Made by a program: the position numbers and the translations under genes
Notes under the pieces: generated by a model
The model's database searches: none
Seen by the model: the letters and a program-made list of their open reading frames with translations, nothing else
Told to the model about the DNA's origin: nothing
Part shown: one piece after another, positions 1 to 7,298 of the stretch
Layout: each line of letters starts with the position of its first letter
Numbering within the stretch: position 1 is the first letter of the stretch
Source: Psychromarinibacter sp048262455
Lineage (GTDB): Bacteria > Pseudomonadota > Alphaproteobacteria > Rhodobacterales > Rhodobacteraceae
Length of the DNA stretch: 64,000 bases
Direction: 5' to 3'
Assembly (NCBI GenBank): GCA_048262455.1
Contig: JBLXFD010000002.1
Location: 62,001 to 126,000, forward strand

Positions 1-40
1 TATCGGCCAGTAAACGCTTCGGCTTAGGCCGATGGTGGGA

Positions 41-71
41 CCCGCCGCGCCCCCCGCGCGGTGGGTTTTTT
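41..71 (+). terminator. Rho-independent terminator of a gene left of the window
   Basis: A 10-bp GC-rich stem (41-50 with 56-65, one G-U pair) closes a five-C loop and is followed at once by six T (66-71). This is a textbook intrinsic terminator for rightward transcription entering from outside. A 7-bp stem (2-8 with 27-33) lies just before it, so the upstream transcript may end in a structured RNA. The hydrolase gene converging from the right stops at 71. Confidence 0.8.
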
Positions 72-955
72 CATGCCGGTGCGGTGCCCTCGATCTGCGC
101 CAGCAGCGCTTTGGTCAGCGCTGTGTCCGGCTCTGCCAGGTCCAGCAGCACGTCGAAATGGTTGCGCCCCGGCACCTCCAGCAGCCGTGCGTCGCATCCC
201 GCCTGCCGCAGCAGGTGGTGGTAGGCGCGGGACTGGCGGGCGAAGCCCCCGGGCTCTCCGGCGGCATAGGCGACGGTGACGGGGCAAGTGCTGGCGGGCG
301 GGTGCATCGCCGGGCTGAGCCGCGCCACCTGCTCCGGCGTGAGCGCCAGCCACTCCTGCGCGAAGCTGGCGGCGACGGGGCCAAGGTGGAACAGCCCGCT
401 GATCGGCAGCGCGCTTTTCACCACGTCCTCCGGCACCCCGAAGTCCCCGTGCCACCCCCGCGCCAGCACCGCCCCCGCAAGATGCCCCCCGGCCGAAGAA
501 CCGCCCACGTGGATCGCCTGCGGGTCAATGCCCAGCCCCGCGCCCTTGCGGTACAGGAAGGCCACCGCCGCACGCACCTGCCGGACGATCTCGGGCAGGT
601 CGGCGTGGGGGATCAGCGTATAGTCCACCACCGCCGTGGCGATTCCCCGGTCCGCCAGCGTCCGCGCCATGAAGGCGGAATCGTCCTTGGACAGCATCCG
701 CCAGTAGCCGCCGTGCAGGAACACGAAGACCGGGCGCGGGGCGCTGCCGGTGCCGTAGATGTCCATCGTCTGGCCGCTGGCGGGGTCGTAGACCACGTCG
801 GCGTGGCTGCGCAGGGGAAGCACCTCTTCGGACCGGGCGCGGTAGGCCAGCATCGCCGCCTCGAAGGCCTCGGCCGTGACCGAGGCGCGGGCGTTGTAGT
901 CGCGGTCCAGCACCGCGCGGGGCCATCCCGCCTCTGCCGCCAGGTCCTCTGTCAT
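71..955 (-). CDS. alpha/beta hydrolase, arylformamidase (kynurenine formamidase)-like
   Basis: The product is 294 residues with an alpha/beta-hydrolase fold. The oxyanion motif HGGYW is characteristic of arylformamidases. The nucleophile elbow is GGSSAGG, and a late GRNHF motif supplies the likely catalytic His. The start is the ATG at 955, which opens a compact protein of normal family length. Arylformamidases hydrolyse N-formylkynurenine in tryptophan breakdown. The 3-hydroxyanthranilate dioxygenase 6 kb away makes a kynurenine-pathway role plausible. The gene is divergent from the aldehyde dehydrogenase at 1148, with a 192-bp intergenic region carrying two dyads. The substrate is inferred, and a generic carboxylesterase remains possible. 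Confidence 0.75.
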   Translation of the reverse strand: MTEDLAAEAGWPRAVLDRDYNARASVTAEAFEAAMLAYRARSEEVLPLRSHADVVYDPASGQTMDIYGTGSAPRPVFVFLHGGYWRMLSKDDSAFMARTLADRGIATAVVDYTLIPHADLPEIVRQVRAAVAFLYRKGAGLGIDPQAIHVGGSSAGGHLAGAVLARGWHGDFGVPEDVVKSALPISGLFHLGPVAASFAQEWLALTPEQVARLSPAMHPPASTCPVTVAYAAGEPGGFARQSRAYHHLLRQAGCDARLLEVPGRNHFDVLLDLAEPDTALTKALLAQIEGTAPA

Positions 956-1005
956 GCCGCTTCCTTCCTTAGCCTGCCCCTTGATCGCCCGGCGCGGCGG
1001 CGGGT

Positions 1006-1020
1006 GCAAATTCGATTTGC
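1006..1020. promoter_or_regulatory. palindrome GCAAAT-TCG-ATTTGC
   Basis: This is a perfect 6-bp inverted repeat with a 3-bp centre in the divergent region between the arylformamidase-like and aldehyde dehydrogenase genes. It is AT-rich against a GC-rich background. A transcription-factor operator is a reasonable guess, but no family can be assigned. Confidence 0.35.
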
Positions 1021-1055
1021 CGCCGCTGACATTCCGCCCGCCGATAGCGGCTCTG

Positions 1056-1074
1056 GTATTCTGGAACCGAATAC
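1056..1074. promoter_or_regulatory. candidate LysR operator (GTATTC-N7-GAATAC)
   Basis: This is a perfect dyad with a 7-bp spacer. Its inner part has the T-N11-A geometry typical of LysR-family sites. It lies about 75 bp upstream of the aldehyde dehydrogenase start. A closely similar dyad, CTATTC-N7-GGATAC, precedes the 3-hydroxyanthranilate dioxygenase at 6574-6592. The LysR gene at 2864-3808 is the obvious candidate regulator. Confidence 0.45.
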
Positions 1075-1147
1075 TGGCACCCGCCCATTGTACTTGTCCC
1101 GATGGGTCCACCTGCCCGATGGTCGCGCCGGACCAAGCGAGGATGCC

Positions 1148-2581
1148 ATGCCCGGATACCCTGACCTCAAGCTTTACATCGCCGGCGAATGGCGCGGTGC
1201 GGCCGAGACGCTGCCGGTGCTGAACCCGGTGGACGAGGCCGAGATCGGCCGCCTGCCCGTGGCCGAGAAGGACGCGCTGGACGATGCGCTGACGGCGGCC
1301 GAAGAGGGCTACGCTGTCTGGCGCCGCACCGCCCCGCGCGAACGCGGCGCGATCATCCTGAAGGCCGCGGCGCTGATGCGCGAGCGGATGGACGAGATCG
1401 CCCATTCCATCACGCTGGAACACGGCAAGCCGTTCCGGCAGGCGCAGCTGGAGGTGATCCGCGGCGCGGAGTTCTTCGAGTGGGACGCGGGCGAGGGCCA
1501 GCGCCTGTACGGCCGGGTGATCCCCAGCGGTCCCGGCGTGCGCTACACCGTGCTGCGCCAGCCGATCGGCACGGTGCTGGGCCTGTCGCCCTGGAACTTC
1601 CCCATGAGCCAGCCGGCGCGGAAGATCGCCGGGGCGCTGGCCTCCGGCTGCTCGGTGATCCTGAAGGCGGCCGAGGAAACCCCCGCCGGCGCGCTGCACA
1701 TCGCCCGCGCCTTCCACGACGCGGGGCTGCCGCCGGGGGTGCTGAACCTGGTGTTCGGCGTGCCCGCCGACATCTCCGGCTACCTGATCCCGCAGGACCG
1801 GATCCGGCTGGTGGCCTTCACCGGCTCCACCGCCGTGGGCCGGCACCTGACGCACCTGGCGAACGAGCACATGACCCCGGTTCTGATGGAACTGGGCGGC
1901 CACGCCCCGGTGATCGTCTGCGATGACGTCGATCCGGTGGCGGCGGCCAACCTTTCCGCCACGCGCAAGGTGCGCAACGCGGGGCAGGTCTGCACCTCGC
2001 CCACGCGGTTCTTCGTGGACGCGCCGCTTTACGACCGGTTCCGCGACGCCTTCGCCGCGCGGGTGGAGGCGACGGTGGTGGGCGACGGCATGGACCCGGC
2101 GACAGAGATGGGGCCGGTGGCCAACGACCGCCGCCTTCCGGCGCTGCAGGCGCTGGTGGACGACGCGGTGGCGAAGGGGGCGAAGCTGCTGTGCGGCGGC
2201 GGGCGGACCGGCAACCGCGGCTACTTCTTCGCGCCGACGGTGCTGGCCGAGGTGCCGGACGACGCCCGGGTAATGCGCGAGGAGCCCTTCGGCCCGCTGG
2301 CGGTGGTCAACCCGGTGGAGGGGCTGGACGCGGCGATCACCCGCGCCAACGAGACGCCCTTCGGCCTTGCCGCCTACGCCTTCACCCATTCCGCCGCCAA
2401 CGTCGACCGGCTGGTGGACGGGGTGGAGACGGGGAACCTGTCGATCAACACGCTGGAGGCCTCGCTGCCCGAAACGCCGTTCGGCGGGGTGAAGTCCAGC
2501 GGCTACGGCCGCGAGGGCGGCGAGGAAGGGCTGCACCACTACACGGTGGTCAAGAACGTCTCTCACCAGATGGCGTTCTGA
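1148..2581 (+). CDS. NAD(P)-dependent aldehyde dehydrogenase, succinate-semialdehyde/aminomuconate-semialdehyde type
   Basis: The product is a 477-residue ALDH-superfamily cytosolic enzyme that oxidises an aldehyde to the acid. Conserved features are PWNFPM near residue 150, the general base Glu248 in MELGGHAP, and the nucleophile Cys282 in NAGQVCTSP. The C-terminal PFGGVKSSGYGREGG motif is typical of the succinate/glutarate-semialdehyde branch. The ATG at 1148 gives a family-typical length. Neighbouring kynurenine-type genes suggest that its substrate could be a muconate semialdehyde formed after ring cleavage. That is an inference, because the sequence alone points only to the semialdehyde dehydrogenase group. 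A second, more canonical GabD is encoded at 30622-32100. Confidence 0.85.
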   Translation: MPGYPDLKLYIAGEWRGAAETLPVLNPVDEAEIGRLPVAEKDALDDALTAAEEGYAVWRRTAPRERGAIILKAAALMRERMDEIAHSITLEHGKPFRQAQLEVIRGAEFFEWDAGEGQRLYGRVIPSGPGVRYTVLRQPIGTVLGLSPWNFPMSQPARKIAGALASGCSVILKAAEETPAGALHIARAFHDAGLPPGVLNLVFGVPADISGYLIPQDRIRLVAFTGSTAVGRHLTHLANEHMTPVLMELGGHAPVIVCDDVDPVAAANLSATRKVRNAGQVCTSPTRFFVDAPLYDRFRDAFAARVEATVVGDGMDPATEMGPVANDRRLPALQALVDDAVAKGAKLLCGGGRTGNRGYFFAPTVLAEVPDDARVMREEPFGPLAVVNPVEGLDAAITRANETPFGLAAYAFTHSAANVDRLVDGVETGNLSINTLEASLPETPFGGVKSSGYGREGGEEGLHHYTVVKNVSHQMAF

Positions 2582-2597
2582 GGGGTGACCAGCCGCT

Positions 2598-2834
2598 GTA
2601 GGGCGGGCTTCAGTTCGCCTTCATGGCGCAACAGAAGCCTGCCCGTGGGATAGCGCCTCCTCCCCTGGGCATAGGCGCTTTATCCCAGCCATATCCGCGC
2701 GAAGAATGAGCGTCACCCTGCGGCCTCCAAAGCGCCAGCCCGCCGGGACGGGCAGGCGCTCGCCCCGCGCCTACGGCTTGTCCGGGGCGCATCAGCGCAT
2801 CACTCCGATGACGCCGTAGGGCGGGGTTCACCCT
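2598..2834. repeat. dispersed intergenic repeat, copy A
   Basis: The stretch from about 2637 to 2834 aligns in the same orientation with 44177-44373. It includes an identical block of more than 40 bp around a hairpin (2731-2742 with 2749-2760, one mismatch, 6-nt loop). The motif GTAGGGCGGG occurs at 2598-2607 and again at 2816-2825, flanking the element as a direct repeat. It fills the gap between the convergent aldehyde dehydrogenase and LysR genes. The 127-codon reading frame across it has no protein-like composition. Confidence 0.8.
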
Positions 2835-2863
2835 GTCACCGCCCCTCGCCCACCGCGCAACGC

Positions 2864-3808
2864 CTACAACCCCTCCGCCGCCGCCCGCAGCGCCGCAAGA
2901 AAGGCCTCCCCCGCCGGCGACATCCGCCCCTCGCGCCTGTACGTCACCCCCACCGGCCCCTTCCCGAACGGCACCGTCCAGTCGATCCGGCACAGAAGCC
3001 CGTGCTCGATGTCCTGCGCCGCCACGTGGGCCGGCATCAGCCCGATCACGTCCCGCGCCTGCATCAGCGCGCGGTTGGTCAGGTAGCTGATGGATTCTAC
3101 CGCCAGCGGCGGCGCGAACTGGTCCTGCGCGATGAAGAATTGGTCCAGCTGCCGGCGCAGGGTGGTCTCCACCGGCGGCACGATCCAGCCGAAGGGGCGC
3201 AGGGCGTCGAAGGTCAGCCCCTCGCGCCCCGCCAGCGGGTGCCGCGGCCCGGCGACCGCGAGGATCGGCTCGTCGAACAGCTTTTCCTGCGCCAGCTCGC
3301 TGCGGTGGCGGTAGGTGGACAGTCGGCCCACCACCATGTCCACCTCGCCCGAACGCAGGGCGGGGGCCAGCACCTCGTTGGTGCCCTCCACCACCTTGAC
3401 CGCCACACCGGGCCGGTCGCGCAGCAGCGTCTCGATCGCGCGCGGCAGCAGGTGCGAGGAGGCCGCCAGCAGCGTCCCCACCACCAGCCGGCCGCTGTTG
3501 CCCTCGTTCAGGTCGTCCAGCTCCTGCGCCGCGTTCGAGACCTGCGCGAAGATCAGCTTGCCATGGCGGATCAGCGCCTCGCCGTGGGCGGTGGGCACCA
3601 CGCCGCGGTTGGTGCGCTCGAACAGCTGCACCTCGAAGTCGAGCTCCAGGTCCTTGATCATCTTGGTGGCGGCGGGCTGCGACATGTTCAGCTCGCGCGC
3701 CGCGTTCTGGATGTTGCGGTGCTGGCCGACGGCCACCAGCAGGCGCAGCTGGCGGAACTTCAGCCGGGTCAGGACGCGGTCGACGATGCGGGCGTGGCCG
3801 CTGCTCAT
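2864..3808 (-). CDS. LysR-family transcriptional regulator
   Basis: The product is 314 residues. A winged helix-turn-helix lies near residues 16-75 (FRQLRLLVAVGQ, then NMSQPAATKMIKDLE), followed by a LysR substrate-binding domain (RLVVGTLLAASSHLLP). It most resembles the GbpR/PcaQ-like group controlling aromatic or sugar catabolism. Its ATG overlaps the stop of the aspartate dehydrogenase gene by 4 nt (ATGA), so the two are co-translated. It probably controls the surrounding catabolic genes: the dyads at 1056-1074 and 6574-6592 are candidate targets. The inducer is unknown. Confidence 0.9.
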   Translation of the reverse strand: MSSGHARIVDRVLTRLKFRQLRLLVAVGQHRNIQNAARELNMSQPAATKMIKDLELDFEVQLFERTNRGVVPTAHGEALIRHGKLIFAQVSNAAQELDDLNEGNSGRLVVGTLLAASSHLLPRAIETLLRDRPGVAVKVVEGTNEVLAPALRSGEVDMVVGRLSTYRHRSELAQEKLFDEPILAVAGPRHPLAGREGLTFDALRPFGWIVPPVETTLRRQLDQFFIAQDQFAPPLAVESISYLTNRALMQARDVIGLMPAHVAAQDIEHGLLCRIDWTVPFGKGPVGVTYRREGRMSPAGEAFLAALRAAAEGL

Positions 3809-4581
3809 CCGAACCGCACCGGGGCGCGCAGGGAGTCCAGCGCCGCCACCACGCTCATCGCCGCCAGCGCGCTGGAGCGGGGGTTGCCGGGCAGGGCCTG
3901 CCCGGCGATGCGGAAGGTGAAGCTGCCGAAGTCGCCCTCGGCCTGCACCTCGTGGATGTTCTCGGTGACGGCGGGGTCGGCGATCAGCTGCGCCTCGGTG
4001 TCGTCTAGCCCCAGCCCGGCCAGCGCCACGGCGGCGGCGACGTTGGCGTTCTTTGGATAATCCAGCGCCGCCTGCCGGGCGGTGCCGGTGAAATGGGTGG
4101 CGGCGGTTTGCAGGGCGGCGAGGTCCAGCGCGCTCTCGGCGGCGGACCCCTTCCAGCCCGCCGGCGGCTTGCGGCCGACGTAGCGCACCCGGCGCAGCTT
4201 GCCCGCGCGGGCGGCGCGCAGGGCGTCGAGCCCGCCGATGGCGCCGCTGACGAGGTGCAGCCTGGCGCCGCCCGCCCGCGCCGCCGCCTCCAGCTCCTGC
4301 TCCAGCTCGCGCCGCGCCAGTGCGCCGACCGAGACGGTGGTCAGGTCGAACCCCGCCCGCAGCACCGCCGGCCCGTGCTGTTCCAGCGCCGCGTGACCGG
4401 CGCAGTCGACCACGTGATCCACGTCGCGCGGCAGGTCGGCGGCCGCGCCCACCACCGGCACGCCCTCCGCCTCCGGCCCCGCCTGCCGCAGCAGCCAGGC
4501 GCCAAGGGTCACCCCCCGCGCCTGCAGCTCCCGCGCCACGTATCCCGCAATCGCGCCCCGTCCGATGATCGCCAGCCGCAT
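3805..4581 (-). CDS. nadX: aspartate dehydrogenase-type NAD(P)-dependent enzyme
   Basis: The product is 258 residues. An N-terminal Rossmann motif (IGRGAIAGYVARE) is followed by the aspartate dehydrogenase C-terminal domain with the hallmark YPKNANVAAA and a later NIHEV segment. Known members oxidise L-aspartate to iminoaspartate, either for NAD synthesis or catabolism. The start at 4581 has GGAGG five bases upstream and is preferred over the in-frame ATG at 4596. It forms an operon with the LysR gene and diverges from the DapA-like gene. No nadA or nadC lies in the window. Together with the ring-cleavage dioxygenase, this suggests action on an amino-dicarboxylate intermediate, which is an inference. 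Confidence 0.8.
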   Translation of the reverse strand: MRLAIIGRGAIAGYVARELQARGVTLGAWLLRQAGPEAEGVPVVGAAADLPRDVDHVVDCAGHAALEQHGPAVLRAGFDLTTVSVGALARRELEQELEAAARAGGARLHLVSGAIGGLDALRAARAGKLRRVRYVGRKPPAGWKGSAAESALDLAALQTAATHFTGTARQAALDYPKNANVAAAVALAGLGLDDTEAQLIADPAVTENIHEVQAEGDFGSFTFRIAGQALPGNPRSSALAAMSVVAALDSLRAPVRFG

Positions 4582-4726
4582 GTCGCCTCCGTGCATTTCG
4601 GCTTGTCTTATACTTGGCAGCCGCGCCGCTGGCCATCCGCTCTGGTTATAGCTGGATGCGATCTTTCGATTTCCTATCCGCGCCCCGCCCCGCCATAGTC
4701 CGCGCAAATCGCCCGGAGGAGCCGTC
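4582..4726. promoter_or_regulatory. divergent promoter region, aspartate dehydrogenase / DapA-like
   Basis: This 145-bp intergenic region is AT-richer than its surroundings and must hold promoters for both directions. A segment at about 4595-4614 (TTTCGGCTTGTCTTATAC) resembles the dioxygenase-side dyad at 6574-6592 but with one extra spacer base, so it is a weak site at best. Further right, GGTTATAGC marks another AT-rich patch. No exact -35/-10 pair could be fixed. Confidence 0.3.
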
Positions 4727-5680
4727 ATGAAATACGCCCGTCTCGACGCCAAGGACCACGCCCGCGAGCACATGACCGGCATCTGGGCCGCCGCGCTGAA
4801 CCCCTTCCGCGAAGATTTCTCCTTCGACGAGGAAGGCCTGCGCGCCAATATCCGCCACTGGATCGACGACCTCGGCATCGCGGGCCTGTTCATCGCCGGC
4901 AAGCAGGGCGAGTTCTTTTCCATGAGCCTCGAGGAGCGCAAGCGCAACTTCGAGATCGCGGTGGAGGAATGCGACGGCAAGGCGGGCACGATCATGTCGG
5001 CCTCTGACCAGAACTTTTCCACCGTGGTGGAACTGGCCCGCCACGCGCAGGACTGCGGGGCGGATTACGTGGTGGTGCACGCGCCGGTGCTGCACTTCGT
5101 CACCGACCAGGACGATACGGTCTACAACTACTACAAGGAGCTGTGCGAGCGGGTCGACATCGGCATCGCGATGTGGAGCCATCCCGACAGCGGCTACCTG
5201 ATGAGCCCCGAGCTGTGCGCGCGGGTGGCCGAGCTGCCGAACATCGTGGCGATCAAGTATTCCGTCCCGCGCGAGATGTACGTGCGGCTGTCGAAGATGG
5301 TGGGCGACCGCATCCAGGTCTCCACCGCCTCCGAGGCCGAGTGGCTGGACAATATCGAGGAACTGGGCTGGCGGCTATACCTCTGCTCGTCGCCGCCCTA
5401 CCAGCTGCAGACGAAGAACGACCGGCGGATGCACGAGTACACGCGGCTGGCCTTCGAGGGAAACTTCGCCGAGGCGCGGCGGGTGCGCGACAGCCTGGAG
5501 CCGGTGCGCCGGGCGCTGAAGGACACCCGGCCCGGCGGCAAGCCGCAGGCCCACGGCAAGTACTGGCAGGAGCTGCTGGGACAGGTGGGCGGCCCGGTGC
5601 GCCCGCCGCTGCTGCAACTGACCGAGGCCGAGAAGGCCGCGACCCGTGCCGCCTTCGAAAGCTGCGGGCTGAAGCTGTGA
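4727..5680 (+). CDS. dihydrodipicolinate synthase/N-acetylneuraminate lyase family aldolase
   Basis: The product is a 317-residue (beta/alpha)8 class I aldolase. Lys177 in NIVAIKYS is the expected Schiff-base lysine, and GKQGEF matches the family GxxGE motif. The DapA catalytic Tyr pair (TPYY) is replaced by APVL, and the YNVPGRTG segment with its carboxylate-binding Arg reads WSHPDSG. It is therefore not a lysine-pathway DapA. The superfamily also includes hydratase-aldolases of aromatic degradation, which fits the neighbourhood. It has a good upstream GGAGG. The EamA exporter follows 7 bp later. The substrate is unknown. Confidence 0.8.
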   Translation: MKYARLDAKDHAREHMTGIWAAALNPFREDFSFDEEGLRANIRHWIDDLGIAGLFIAGKQGEFFSMSLEERKRNFEIAVEECDGKAGTIMSASDQNFSTVVELARHAQDCGADYVVVHAPVLHFVTDQDDTVYNYYKELCERVDIGIAMWSHPDSGYLMSPELCARVAELPNIVAIKYSVPREMYVRLSKMVGDRIQVSTASEAEWLDNIEELGWRLYLCSSPPYQLQTKNDRRMHEYTRLAFEGNFAEARRVRDSLEPVRRALKDTRPGGKPQAHGKYWQELLGQVGGPVRPPLLQLTEAEKAATRAAFESCGLKL

Positions 5681-5687
5681 CCGCTAC

Positions 5688-6563
5688 TTGACCGGCGCGC
5701 TGCTGGCGCTGGCCTCGGCCTGCCTCTACGGGCTGGCCGGAGTGACGCTGCGCCTCAGCGGGCGATCCGCGCGCGGCGACAACGGGGTCTACCTGTCGGT
5801 GCTGGTGACGGCGGTGCTGGCCGGGCTGCTGTGGCTGGCCCGGGGGCAGATCGATTTCGCGCGGGTGCTGGCCGAGGGCCGCACCGAACTGGCGCTTTTC
5901 GCGCTGGCGGGGCTTTGCGCCACCGCCTTCGGCCGCATCGCCTTCTACCGCGCGACGGAACGGATCGGCGCGGTGCGCGCCAGCCTCTGCCGCAGGCTGA
6001 TCCCGGTCTTCGCCCTTCCCGCCGCCTTCCTGCTGGCCGGAGAGGTGCCCGACCTCGGCGCGCTGCTGGGCGGTGCAGTGGTGCTGGGGGCGGTGCTGGC
6101 CTACCTCGGCCGTCCCGAGGGACCGGCGCGGGTGGGGCCGGGCGAGGCGATCGGTATCGCCTCGGCGCTGTTCTACGCGGTGGCCTACAGCTTGCGCGCG
6201 CTGGGGCTGGAGACCTTGCCGGACGCCGCGCTGGGCACCTTCGTGGGCGCGCTGGCCGGCTGCCTGTGGTTCCCGCTGGCCGCGCTGCTGCGGGGGCAGG
6301 GCGCGGCCGGGCTGCGGGGGCTGCTGGCGGACCGGGGGCGCTGGCACTGGGCCACGGCGCTGGCGATCAGCGTCGGGCAGATCCTGCAGTTCTTCGCGCT
6401 GCACCACGCGCCGGTGGTGACGGTGGCGGTGCTGGGCAGCCTCGACATCTTCGTCTCGGCGCTGCTGGCCCGGGCCCTGCTGCGGGACGAGCGGGTGGCC
6501 ATGGGCCGGCTGCTGCTGGCGGGCGGCGCGGCGCTGGTGGGAACCGCGATCATCTTTGCCTGA
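5688..6563 (+). CDS. EamA/DMT-family transporter
   Basis: The product is a 291-residue inner-membrane protein with about ten hydrophobic helices arranged as two EamA repeats, as in the RhaT/YdcZ/drug-metabolite transporter superfamily. It starts with TTG at 5688, just after the stop of the aldolase gene. It has no clear ribosome site and probably depends on translational coupling. DMT members usually export amino acids or small metabolites. Here it may move a pathway intermediate. The direction and the substrate cannot be read from the sequence. Confidence 0.75.
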   Translation: MTGALLALASACLYGLAGVTLRLSGRSARGDNGVYLSVLVTAVLAGLLWLARGQIDFARVLAEGRTELALFALAGLCATAFGRIAFYRATERIGAVRASLCRRLIPVFALPAAFLLAGEVPDLGALLGGAVVLGAVLAYLGRPEGPARVGPGEAIGIASALFYAVAYSLRALGLETLPDAALGTFVGALAGCLWFPLAALLRGQGAAGLRGLLADRGRWHWATALAISVGQILQFFALHHAPVVTVAVLGSLDIFVSALLARALLRDERVAMGRLLLAGGAALVGTAIIFA

Positions 6564-6573
6564 ACCGCGCCTG

Positions 6574-6592
6574 CTATTCGTTTTGTGGATAC
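6574..6592. promoter_or_regulatory. candidate LysR operator (CTATTC-N7-GGATAC)
   Basis: The arms match 10 of 12 positions of the dyad at 1056-1074, with the same 7-bp spacer and T-N11-A geometry. It lies about 85 bp before the 3-hydroxyanthranilate dioxygenase start, in the 114-bp gap after the EamA gene. It suggests a separate, co-regulated promoter for the dioxygenase. Confidence 0.45.
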
Positions 6593-6677
6593 CGGTTTTC
6601 GGCGATAGGCTTTCCGCGGGGCGCGCATCCGGCCTAGGCTCGGCCCGCAAACCCAGGCTCGAATCGCGGAGTGACAG

Positions 6678-7241
6678 ATGGCCCAGCATCCCCGGCTACA
6701 GGCGTTCAACTTCCACAAGTGGGTGGAGGACAACGCCGACAAGCTGAAGCCGCCGGTCGGCAACCAGCTGCTGCACAAGGAAGGCGACATGATCGTCATG
6801 GTGGTCGGCGGGCCCAACACCCGCTGCGATTTCCACGACGACCCGGTGGAGGAATGGTTCTTCCAGATCCGCGGCGACATGATGCTGAAGATCGCCGACG
6901 AGGGGAAGATCTACGACGTCCCGGTCCGCGAGGGCGAGGTGTTCAAGCTGCCGCCCCACGTCCGCCACGCGCCGCAGCGGCCGCAGGAAGGGTCGGTCGG
7001 CATCGTGGTGGAATCGCCGCGCCAGCCGGGCATGACCGAGGGCTTCGAATGGTTCTGCTTCAACTGCGAGGCGCGGGTGCACCGGGCCGAGGTCGCGCTT
7101 GATGGCGCGGAAGGCATCGTGAGTGCCTTGCCGAAGATATACGAAGCGTTCCACAATGACATGGAGGCGCGCACCTGCCCGAACTGCGGCGAAATCCATC
7201 CCGGCAAGGGAAAGCCGCCCGCGGGCTGGGTGCAGCTTTGA
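6678..7241 (+). CDS. nbaC: 3-hydroxyanthranilate 3,4-dioxygenase
   Basis: The product is a 187-residue cupin extradiol dioxygenase that opens the ring of 3-hydroxyanthranilate to 2-amino-3-carboxymuconate semialdehyde. The expected Fe(II) ligands are present as His53, Glu59 and His97. Arg49, Arg101 and Glu112 correspond to the substrate-binding residues of the bacterial enzymes. The bacterial-type rubredoxin-like iron site is complete (Cys127, Cys130, Cys167, Cys170 in CFNC and CPNC). The family assignment is secure. A separate decarboxylase (ACMSD) is not in the window, so the fate of the product here is open: quinolinate by spontaneous cyclisation, or a catabolic branch using the adjacent enzymes. 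Confidence 0.95.
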   Translation: MAQHPRLQAFNFHKWVEDNADKLKPPVGNQLLHKEGDMIVMVVGGPNTRCDFHDDPVEEWFFQIRGDMMLKIADEGKIYDVPVREGEVFKLPPHVRHAPQRPQEGSVGIVVESPRQPGMTEGFEWFCFNCEARVHRAEVALDGAEGIVSALPKIYEAFHNDMEARTCPNCGEIHPGKGKPPAGWVQL

Positions 7242-7250
7242 CATGACGGA

Positions 7251-7273
7251 CCGCCCGGCAAAGGACCGGGCGG
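7251..7273. other. hairpin before the binding-protein gene
   Basis: An 8-bp perfect stem (7251-7258 with 7266-7273) with a 7-nt loop lies between the dioxygenase stop and the ribosome site of the periplasmic binding-protein gene. There is no T-tract. It may stabilise mRNA or act as a weak attenuator. Confidence 0.5.
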
Positions 7274-7298
7274 CCGGACAACAACAGGGAGACGACGA

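Noticed and set aside
2610..2993. 127-codon minus-strand reading frame after the aldehyde dehydrogenase
   Set aside because: It runs through the dispersed repeat and into the LysR gene 3' end, has no ribosome site and reads as low-complexity Gly/Arg/Ala.
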